From positions 3,100,001 to 3,164,000 of the forward strand of contig NEEC01000002.1 of the NCBI GenBank assembly GCA_002189035.1: a stretch of DNA of 64,000 nucleotides. Reading direction: 5' to 3'. A program made the translations under genes and the position numbers. Below the pieces are notes generated by a model. The model saw only the letters and a program-made list of their open reading frames with translations, did not search any database and had not been told where the DNA came from. Shown here in pieces: positions 45,931-55,720 of the stretch. Position 1 is the stretch's first letter. The number at the start of each line of letters is the position of its first letter. The DNA is from Utricularia gibba. Lineage: Eukaryota; Streptophyta; Magnoliopsida; Lamiales; Lentibulariaceae.

Positions 45931-47059
45931 AATTAAATATACTAGAGCATGTATTACCTTTGATTTTTGATTCAATCACTATCTCCCTACCAACTTTTTT
46001 AATTCTATTATTATTTCTTTATAATCTCTAACTTATATTCCAAATCCTCTTCTCCAACAAGATCCACAAAGATGGATTCTTTTAATTCAACTCTATCACT
46101 TACTCCATCAATCATACAACTTCTCTTTCTATTATATTGGATGGATTTCACACCACTTTTTCTTCGATCAACACACCTAGTACCCCAAGTGTTGTAATGG
46201 CATAAACAACGACCTCAACAAACTACTTCTCCATAGAATTCAAAACGAACGATATAAATTGAAAATCGTATTGTTACTCCTCACAATACTTATTGATTGA
46301 TACCTCATATTTCCAAGTACAACGATATTCATGCCAATGGGTCTAGTGGGTAAGTTTGGTGGTAATGTAACATCGATATGGTTGAGACAATATTGCTTAT
46401 CTAATGCTATATACACAAATTTCAATGATGTTACATAATTTTAGTGCTCAAGATGATTGTAATCTATGTAGGAGTTCAAGATACCATAGAAGGCAATTTA
46501 AAAGAACATTTAGGTACAGTAATAAAATATATCATTGTCACCTTGATATCATAAATAATTCAATAATATAAGTAGAGAATACAATATATTCTCACTGATC
46601 ATAATATATATTCACATACATGGTTTTTTTAACTATTTCCTTAGAGTACACTAATTTATACCCTATATATTGATTATAATTATAGTAGAAGCTATATCCT
46701 TTACATCTTTGACAATATGATAGCAAATTGAAGTAAGTCATGGCATCCACATCTTTAACGATCTGAGGCACTGGAACTTATGGCCTACATGTATTATTCA
46801 ACCCCCAGGGGCATGACGCTGAGTTGGGGTTTCAGAATCGGCGTACAATATTTATATGGATTGTGGAAAAGCAGGGGAGAACGGAGGCGCGTGGTAAGTG
46901 GATTAGCCGAAGTTTGGCCATGTTCCCGCCACAAGCCAATCCAAATTACAATTATGTCCTCGTGGCCCTTCTCCTGGCTTCTTCCCAATGTTAGTTAGCA
47001 CACTCAAATTCGGGTTTTATTTCATGTCAATGAAACCTAATTCTAATGAATACACACCT
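45931..47059. other. intergenic DNA before the iron transporter
   Basis: No gene recognised. The last few hundred bases, from about 46780, are less AT-rich and are the likely proximal promoter of the downstream transporter gene; no TATA box could be assigned with confidence. Confidence 0.4.
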
Positions 47060-47092
47060 GGAGGGAGGGGGTGGGGGTGGGGGTGGGGGTGG
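47060..47092 (+). other. G-rich tract upstream of VIT1 (possible G-quadruplex)
   Basis: The plus strand contains a run of short G blocks, mostly GGGGGT repeated, with at least five blocks of three or more G. It lies about 200 bases before the VIT1 ATG. This pattern can fold into a G-quadruplex in the non-template strand or its RNA. Whether it lies in the leader or in the promoter is unknown. Confidence 0.5.
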
Positions 47093-47293
47093 TGTATGTT
47101 ACTTTCGTGTCAATGCCAAAGAATGATGAGCCTCTTTGTTTGCATTTGGGACCATCCGATTTGGGAATCTTGATGAAAATCTTATTTTTAGCTGTAATTT
47201 TTCTTTTTCTTTTTCATTTTTAACCGGGATAATCGATCAGCTTTTTAAATGGCAAGTATTTAATGCCTGATTCGAATATCCGCATGCTTATCA

Positions 47294-48754
47294 ATGGCGC
47301 CGGAATCTCAGAATTCCCTACTGGACCGTCACGAGGAGAGCCATTTCACGTCCAGCGAAATCGTGCGCGACATAATACTCGGGGTCTCCGATGGCCTCAC
47401 AGTTCCCTTTGCCCTTGCCGCGGGCCTCTCCGGCGCCGATGTCACCTCATCGGTGATTTTAACCGCCGGACTGGCGGAGGTAGCCGCCGGCGCCATCTCT
47501 ATGGGCCTTGGAGGGTTAATATTTTCAGTTTCCTTTCGGATCTCCTTCGAATAAAATCATTCCTCTCTGATTCTGAAATTTCTTGCAGTTATCTCGCCGC
47601 CAAAAGTGAAGCAGATCATTATATGAAGGAATTGAAACGGGAAGAAGATGAGGTTAACGCAGTTCCTGATACTGGTAAGTTTCTTTTCCACATGTCCGCG
47701 TATTAGCGTCTTTTCTGCCGGGCCTACGGAAGCATCTAGGTCGTCTTCAATATGCAACATGTGATGATTTATTGAATTCGACTTCCGATGCGACTTGCAG
47801 AAGCCGCAGAGGTTGCAGAAATTCTCTCAGAGTATGGGATTCAGCCTCACGAATATACTCCAGTGGTGAATGCCCTGAGGAAGAATCCCAAAGCATGGGT
47901 TGATTTCATGATGAAGTAAGCCACCACCTTCTCCGAGCAATATGTTTTTGATGAATCTATTTACACCATAACAAAAACATCTTAGGAAGCTGCTGGTTCA
48001 TCTCCTTTCACCTAGTGGTTCTTTACAATAGTTCTGGTTCATAGATCAGCGCTAAGCTATGGCTCCTGGGGCTAGTTTTTGTATTTCCATGCCGCAGAGT
48101 TGCCCCATGCTCGTGTTCCTGCGTCACAGATTACTGGGATTATGCCTCACCCTGTGATTTCTTTACAACTTCTTTACAATTACTGCGTTACTGGTTGTCG
48201 CATGTGCATCCTGAGTTGCTGTCACATGCTTATGGAACCTAGAAAAAGATAACTAAAATATAAAAATACATCTTATCTGCTTCCCCCACACCCCTTCTTC
48301 ATCCCCTTCCCCTTGTCACGAATCTTTCTTCCTTGAAACCTTTTCTCTTGTATTTTTCTGCATTGAAGAAGCCCCTGAAGAATATGGTAACTGAGGCCCC
48401 TCTTTCTGCTTTGTTTGTATGCTCTGATCAATTGCGTTTCCACGTTTTTACCGCAGATTCGAACTGGGATTGGAGAAGCCGGACCCCAACAGGGCCTTCC
48501 AAAGCGCTGTGACGATAGCGCTGGCTTACATAACTGGAGGGGTTTTTCCCCTGCTCCCCTACATGTTCATCACCAGCAGGATGAAGGCTGTTCTAGCCTC
48601 GGTGGTACTGACCCTCCTTGCCCTCCTAGTTTTCGGCTATGCGAAAGGCCGTTTCACTGGCACCAAGCCATTCAAGAGCGCTGTGCAAACCATGGTGATC
48701 GGAGCACTTGCTTCCGCCGCTGCTTTTGGCATGGCGAAGCTTGTGCAGAAGTGA
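47294..48754 (+). CDS. VIT1: vacuolar iron transporter, VIT1/CCC1 family
   Basis: Four exons: 47294-47514, 47589-47674, 47801-47915, 48457-48754, all with GT-AG introns, summing to 720 nt and 239 residues. The protein moves Fe2+ (and often Mn2+) from cytosol into the vacuole. The N-terminal part has LLDRHEESHF and the family hallmark DIILGVSDGLTVPFALAAGL at 26-45. Membrane helices lie at about 28-48, 54-76, 156-178, 184-203 and 213-235. The cytosolic acidic metal-binding region at 80-150 includes EADHYMKELKREEDEV, AAEVAEIL and KFELGLEKPDP. The length and order match AtVIT1 (about 250). The ATG at 47294 gives the usual short N terminus with a dileucine. Only the last intron is long (541 bases). 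Transporter identity is secure; substrate preference is inferred from the family. Confidence 0.95.
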
Positions 48755-48888
48755 AGAAACCATTTATCGCTCTCCTCCACTCAGGGGCGTGCAGTCCTCG
48801 GTTGGTGTTCAGTTTTTGTTATGTCTTGTGTTCATCAGCGCAATATCTGTTTGCGTCTACTGATCTCTTAGATCCCAAGAAGTTCTTT

Positions 48889-49083
48889 GGCAATCATGGG
48901 GCCGCATTCTCATTCTACAATCATAACAGAGAATGCTAATTCTCTTGGACTCTGTTCATAACTGAGAATGCTTTTGGCATGGCGATAACGGGGCCCCATT
49001 CTCATTGTGATGCCTCTATTGTGACTGGCAATCATGTGGCCCCATTCTCATTGAATGCTGTGCAAACTATGGTGATGCTGTGC
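48889..49083 (+). repeat. imperfect repeats downstream of VIT1, including echoes of its last exon
   Basis: A unit like GGCAATCATGnGGCC followed by CATTCTCATT appears at 48889-48914 and 49028-49053, and its second half also near 48990-49006. In between, 48969-48985 (TGCTTTTGGCATGGCGA) is identical to coding bases 48721-48737. Bases 49057-49076 match 48680-48699 at 19 of 20. The 3' flank thus holds rearranged partial copies of the gene's final exon. Confidence 0.7.
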
Positions 49084-49252
49084 TAAAGGTTCAAGCCTCA
49101 AGTGTTGTGTGTGTGTGTTATTGGTTATTTCAACAGTAGCACTTTCACATCCCAAAATGAATGCAGAACTGGCAAAAAATATCGAGAAGGAACTTGTGTA
49201 GAAGTGTCGTACCCGAGAAACAGCTCCACGGTGCTTGTGGATTCAATGGAAA

Positions 49253-49868
49253 TCAACCCAAAATGCCTGGCTCCATCAGTAAGATATGCTCAGCCTGCGA
49301 ACCCAAAACGCGTGTAGCACAGGGCAGTACAACAATTAATAAGTTGCACGAAGAGCATACATTCTCTCTACAGAAATGCAGTATTTGTATGTCAGGATTC
49401 TGAGAGACAAGAGATCTTCGGCTTGCTGCCTCAGTTAACTGAGTTTCAGCACCATCATCTAGAGGTTCATCTTTGAACTCAATAGCTTCATGATTGGTCG
49501 TTTCCAGAGTTTCTAGAGGCTCATATGTGACTATCGTACCATCTTTGTGTGCAGGCTCACAATCTTCAGTTTTGTCGCTACCATTTCCAGCGAGACGCCA
49601 ACCATGTTCCATGCCGTTCGCATCTCCACCACACAGAAAGAAAGCATCAGCTGCTGGTTCTTTCTCCATTCCCTTCAACTGCTGTCTCAACAGTATCAAT
49701 TCCTTCTGTGACTTTCGCTGGTGCTGTCGTCGGGGCTCTTTCACAGGGTGTTTCTGTGGAAGATTCTGAAGCGGCATTTGTCTCCCTCACAAATGGTTCG
49801 TTCGCAAATTGCCAGCAACCCGTATCTGCTTTTTTCTGAAATCCTGGATTTGAAACATGTTTTACCAC
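49253..49868 (-). other. possible coding remnant, unrecognised
   Basis: Two overlapping minus-strand frames (49868-49647 and 49777-49253) read with protein-like, acidic, Ser/Thr/Glu-rich composition, for example SSTETPCERAPTTAPAKVTE and later PLETLETTNHEAIEFKDEPL. One base shift near 49690 would join them. No domain was recognised. It could be a decayed gene, an alternative 3' exon of the minus-strand POD1 gene 600 bases upstream, or chance. No start context or splice sites single out one model. Confidence 0.25.
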
Positions 49869-50505
49869 ATCACCCTAATGCAAACGGGAAACAACGAAAA
49901 TACCTCCATTAATATTGAGCTGGCGGACAAAGCTGGGACGCTAGGCAAGCAATGGGCAGCAAATTTGAATTCATTCCATACGATAAACATATCATTCAAG
50001 TCAGCATTCGTTGACTCCCGTAACATTTAACCGCGAGAGGAGGCAACGAAACCCCATAATCCAACGATCTCACCTAATCCAAAACAATCGAAGGACGAAA
50101 ACAACAGACGGAGGAATCGACGCGAATGTCTTGGAAACTGACTCGCGGCGCCGCTCAATCGGAAACTAATCATTCCTCGTTCTGATTTAAAAAAATACAA
50201 ACTAAATATGTCAACGTTAGTATTTTTAAAACTTTTTATAACAATCGACATTAAAAAAATAAAATCGAAAATAATATATTTCACACTCCACACATCGCGA
50301 AGCAAACTTAAAACATGCTTGGGAACCGTACACTTCTGCCCGGATAAAACGCATGGTTTTAGAAGGCATTCCAAAATTAGAATGATATGATGATTAAAAC
50401 AGATCCTTTTTCCGAGTGGCGTATCAAAACCAGAGAGGAGAAGAAGAAAAGTTGAAGATGGCGGGCGAGAGCCCTCCAGCAGCGGTGCTAGTCCTAGTCC
50501 TAGTC

Positions 50506-53500
50506 CTAGTCCGTGTGAAGCTTCCGATGCTCGCAGCGCTTGAGGTACCACCTTGCGAATCGACGGAGCCCCATGCCGACCATCACTTTGGAACCAGCGA
50601 GCATCAAGAAGGTGACGAAGAGCATCAACAGAATCCAAAGCGGCCTCCAGGAATGTGGCGTGGAGGGGACATGGGCTGCGTAAACTGGTTGCAGAACTCG
50701 AATCACCTGTTCCAACATAGGATTAACGAACTGAGTTCAGTTGGATAGGGAGGTGAAAATGGATATACAAGACAAACACGCACGCACGCACCACACAGGC
50801 TGGAGCCAGAGGCACGAAGCTAAGGCCTTTCTTTCCATCATCGCCTTGAGAGATCAATGTCTACACAAGAGGAGAGCAAGGAACGAATGCATGCGTAAAA
50901 TGGAGTAGAAGATTGAAATGCTAACCAGAAAAACACTCAATATAGCTGCCTGCCAACCTGTTTACATAGATCCTCCAGGAATTCAGAGAAAGCAATGGGC
51001 TTTATGTCATTGAATTTAGCAATGAACGAGTGTTTTGTAATGTCGATCATCACCTCGCATACATAAACAACTAGGACATTCTGCAAGATCGCAACATAGA
51101 GCTCAAAACAATAGAAAAAAAAGGGCAATCCTGTACAGTTAATTCATGTGGGAACAAAGAGCTGCCACTTACAGAGATAAAGCTTTCAAACCAAGGACCC
51201 TCTGCTTCTAATATATTTTGAGCTAGAACAAAAATGATGAATGCCGTAATGTGGAATCTCTCAACGGAATCTGATTATGAGCAATACAGAGGGCATTAGA
51301 ATTTAAGTAAACATATGAAAAGGCAAAAAAAAAAAAAATTAGAAGTGAAGTAACATTGCCCACCAATGTATACCAAACCCTGGACATTGTCTTTGCTGTA
51401 ACGTTTGAATACATTGCTTTTTATCTCAGCAAAGTTGTTCGACACCAGCATTGCGAACAGAGCATTATTATGAGCAACTATACATGTAGATAACGTAATA
51501 GCCTGAGCTAACAAAATAAACGAATGAATAAGTAAGAAGAGTTAAGGAATAGAACAGACTTTGCCACGGATCATCTTTAGTTGACAACAACGATCTATGG
51601 ATAAAGAAATGAAAGGATATTTGAAGACACAACCACTAAGACTTCGTCTGAAAAATATCTCCACAGCCAAAAGTTAGTGTCCTGAGGCGAGCATTTAGCA
51701 AGTCCATCAGCTGAATTAAAAAGAGCCTTCATTACTTCACCACCAAAACTTTGGCATAATTTATCAAAAATCTGCCAACCAAAGAACAAACGGAGCTGGT
51801 TAAATATAAAATAGTTATACTGAGTCATGAGAATGACGAGTGGTTCATCAATTCTCATACCTCTAAAACATTGTAGACCACATAGAGTTTGATAACTCCT
51901 TGGCCACGAATCATGTGATAAATTAAACTTATATCTGCAACGGAGATAATAGTCAGTGACAAAAAAGATCATGATAATCATGAGAGTAGTCTGTAAATAA
52001 GACCAAAACACCATGCTTAAACTAAAACATGTGAAACAGAAAGACCCGTCATCATACCTGCTTGTTGCAGAAGTGCGACCCCAATAATCATTGCCACAAA
52101 ACAGCCATAATCAGATAGCTCTGCTGAAGAAGGCCTCTGGAACTGCCTGGCACAAAGCACGGTTAACTTACTGTGATACTCATGAGAGCAGCTTACAATG
52201 TTGACAGCACTCATGTACAGTATACATCATCAAGTTGATAATGTTGACAAAAACATCAATTACTTTTAGAATCTGAGTACGTAAACAGGATTTCATTAAA
52301 ATCTCATTATAAAATAACATAACTGCAACATATATAACCTGGTTTTCAGAAGCTTCAAAAAGGTAATGATAATCCTAGTTGGCATGATGGTCAAGAGTGA
52401 CAGGAACGAATCCAAGCAAACAAAGAAGCCAAAATTGATGAGCTGCAAGAAGCATACAAATATTTTCAACGACCAAAAAACAACATGAACTCAGGTCCTC
52501 AATCAACAAAATTGTAGTGAAGAAATGCCTATATCAAATTCAAAAGGATTCAATTCCTGAAAAAAGTAATGAAATAAGGAAAATTCATCAGAAACTTTGA
52601 CATAACCTGAGGACTGAGAGACAAATATCCTCAAAACTAACCAACAGAAAGAAGGTAGCAGCAAAATGGATATACAAAATCAATTTAATCCCGATAGTTT
52701 ATCAGTCAGGCTAACATTTTACCAGTTCACAACGCCAAGGCAAACGAAAAATTGTATCATAAACTCTTTCCCTCTCCTTGTTATTGCCTAAGGCTGTAGT
52801 ACTCCTCAAGGAATTTCCAGCATACATTTCCTCCATGAAGTACTTTATTGGTGAAATATCCACCCCAGGAACATCTGAAAGAGTTTAGCAAGACAATAAG
52901 CAAGAAAACATACGAACATTAATTCTAAATCAGCATCAAGCAATGAGGAAGCGAGAAAGATATGTTCAAATTCATGGTAAGCGTAATGCAAAAGTTATAG
53001 ACAAAAGAATCTGATATGAGAAGCGCAATTAACCATTAAATTCTTCAGCCATTAACTTCTTCCAATCCAAGGATTCCTCTTTCTTCAACGTCCTTAGAGG
53101 CAATTCGACATCTTTGTCTAAACCGATCATCTCTAATGACGTATCTACTTGCGCCTTCGCCTTTTCATCCAATCGACATCTCCCCATCTCCTCAACCGCG
53201 GATTCCCCATTTTCTTCATTCATTCCGAATCCCACATTTCTCTGTCTCAACTCTCCAAACAGTGATACCGTCGCAGCACTTAATGGAAAACCATTCTCCA
53301 TATCTAAATCCGCTGGGATGACTGCAGCATCCATTACCACAGTTTCAGTGCGACTGAGGCTTAAATCAACGCTGCTCACGAAGGCATCCTGAATCACATC
53401 CTCAGAAATCACTGATTTTTCCTGGATCGCCTTCCCCTTTCTCTGTCTCTTCTTCCTTTTTCCCTTAATTGTTCCAAAACTCCCATCGTCGGAATTGGAT

Positions 53501-53601
53501 CGGGACAAGGAGAGGGTTGTGGGGGGGTTCAAAACGTCGTCAAGCTGAGAAAATCGAAGGATGTCGAATGATAGCTTACGGTCACGGGGTCTCAGCCCCA
53601 T
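50506..53601 (-). CDS. TAPT1/POD1 family multi-pass membrane protein
   Basis: Eleven exons: 53601-53034, 52874-52723, 52442-52339, 52146-52058, 51934-51861, 51771-51621, 51531-51364, 51270-51173, 51080-50958, 50860-50792, 50706-50506. They sum to 1797 nt, 598 residues. This is the plant homologue of animal TAPT1 and Arabidopsis POLLEN DEFECTIVE IN GUIDANCE 1, an ER-associated protein needed for pollen-tube guidance and embryo patterning. The N terminus is basic and Ser-rich with a KGKRKKRQRKGK stretch. The Tapt1 core starts near IKYFMEEMYAGNSLRSTT and continues through IFRLPWRCELL, QRPSSAELSDYGCF, IYHMIRGQGVIKLYVVYN, QSFGGEVMKALFNSADGLA, ITLSTCIVAHNNALFAMLVS, FAEIKSNVFKRYSKDN, KHSFIAKFNDIKP and FVPLAPACVV. 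The frame is open to an ATG at 53715, but relatives begin near MGLRPRDRKLSFDIL, so 53601 is preferred. The sixth intron is AT-AC. The intronic stops exclude read-through at that point. Confidence 0.9.
51532..51620 (-). other. AT-AC intron with U12-type signals in the TAPT1/POD1 gene
   Basis: 89-base intron on the minus strand. The 5' end is ATATCCTTT exactly, the U12-type donor consensus. TTCCTTAAC (51549-51541), the exact branch-site consensus, lies 9 bases before the final AC. Splicing ATATCC...TTAC joins VVVSS to IIHSFILLAQ in frame, as in relatives. No GT-AG alternative gives an open frame, because the unspliced text has stops. Confidence 0.88.
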
Positions 53602-53715
53602 CGGCGGTGGCAAATGGTGGCACTTCGGTGTGGGCTCGTGACTTTGGGATGGGCAACGACTATGAGGACCATGACGACACCTTGACCTCAAATATTTATT
53701 GGTTAGGAATTTCAT

Positions 53716-55720
53716 GAAAACACTAAATATTTTAAAATCATTCCATTTTTAATCAAAATAGATAAAAATCGATGTTTTTTTTGTATGAAGCCAATCTATA
53801 CTACATTGGTTTCCTCATAGATAGAGATGCTATAAAAAAGTAACAACTCATGTTACAATTGTATTCAATTAGATTAATATCATTTATTTTGTTAATGAAT
53901 AATATATAAATAAAAGAACATATATAAAATATATATTCAATTATTTAATAAATGAATACAAACGAAATTCATATTTAACTATGTTTGATTGTTTTCAATG
54001 ATATTCGATTGTGACATTAATGTTGTATCATAATTTAGTATTTTTTGTTGGTAGAAGATATATAATATAAAATATATAATCTTAACCAATATTATAAGTA
54101 TATTATAATTATTTATATGATATCTAGGATTTTAGAAATTAATTTGAGTGTTTTTAGTTAAGTTATAGAAGATTTTATCATTTTAATTGACTTAAACATA
54201 TAAATATAATTCATATAATATATAAAATTTAAATATGTAGCTAATTTTTAGTTTTTTAAGATGCTTCATATGTTGTACAATTTTTAGATATATATAATTA
54301 TTCTAACAATAACATATACATTAAAACAATAGATACTGGAGTAACTGAAGATATATATTTTGTTTTTAAAAATTAATATTAAATTTTTCGGCATGAAAAT
54401 ATTAAATAAATAAATATGAATAAAATTTTGATTAAATTAACCTAAATAAATGAATACAAATCAATTTTTCATTCAATAAATGTTCGTATCCATTCGTTTT
54501 ATATAACAGCTCTATTCAAATAAAAGCATGGATTTTCTATTTTCACTATCACCTCACAAATTATAGTTCAAAAATTTGAAAAATATTAGAAAGATTGTAG
54601 ATATTGAAAATTTTATTTTTTAATAAATAAAAGATGAAACGCTTTTCAAATAAAATAAAATACATAATTATCACTACCATCTACCCATTTCATCAAATCT
54701 CTAAATTTTTCAAAATTTTGAAATCAATCAAATAATCATATCATGTATAAATTTATAAACATTAACCAATCCTCCAAATGTTCAACATTATTAACATATA
54801 AATTCTATCAAAAAAAAAAATTCCAAATCTCAAACCAACCCAACAAACATATCATGCATAATTTTAGAGAAAGTAAACAATCCCATGAAATGTTAAACAT
54901 TATTAACATACATACAAATTCGATGAAAAATAAAACATTTCCAAATTTGAAACCAGTCTGACAAGCATATGATATATAAATTTGGAGGGCGAGACCACAA
55001 TCCATTCCATCAAATGTTGAAAATCGTTAAATGCAAATTGGAACAAAAACAATATAGAAGAGAAAAATTTCACTTTCACCACCCCAACAAAAGACGTGTT
55101 TTCTTCTATCCAACTCTTGCATTTTGACGACTATATGTTCTCAGGGCAATCGTGAAGATACTTCAGTTTTCTTCATAACTAAATAATGGTTGCTTCATCA
55201 CAGAAAAATAAAAGGTCTAAAACAAGGAAATTAATATTTAAATAGAATGAAAAAAAGCTGTGCATTTTCGTTAGTAAATCAGATTAAACTCAATTAAATC
55301 GATGCGACTATTAACAAAAAAAAGGGGTTTCTATGTTTTGATTAGGATTAAAACGATGACTTCATAAAACAAATAAACTTTGATATAAACAATAAAGACC
55401 GATTGTGGATTTGATGCAACGTATACATTTTCGAAGAAACCATCATTTTTTTCAGGTAACATGCTCACATAAAAGCACGAAAACATATACATGAATAGGC
55501 AGGCAGGATCAAAATTCGCACAGGAGCAGCAGATGTTACACAAGAATGGCAGCAGCATGAGATCAATGGTTACGCGCACCAAACGAAATAGTTTGCAGGG
55601 CAGGTAGGTCAGGTCAGAGCACTGGGTGCAAGCAAGCAGGCGAAGATAAATAAACAGCAGAAGCAACCAAGCGAGCATCCCACGCCCCAGCCGTCCACTT
55701 GTTGTTTGTCCTCCCTCTAT
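53716..55720. other. AT-rich intergenic DNA with a ~115-base tandem repeat
   Basis: About 2 kb between the 5' side of the TAPT1/POD1 gene and the 3' end of THO2. From about 54600 to 55050 a unit of about 110-118 bases repeats imperfectly: copies begin with CATATCATG or CATATGAT at 54738, 54848 and 54966, and an earlier partial copy precedes them. Each contains a phrase like AATGTTnAACATTATTAACAT or a decayed form. No gene was seen. A minus-strand frame at 55678-55331 lies in the THO2 3' flank and looks like chance. Confidence 0.6.
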
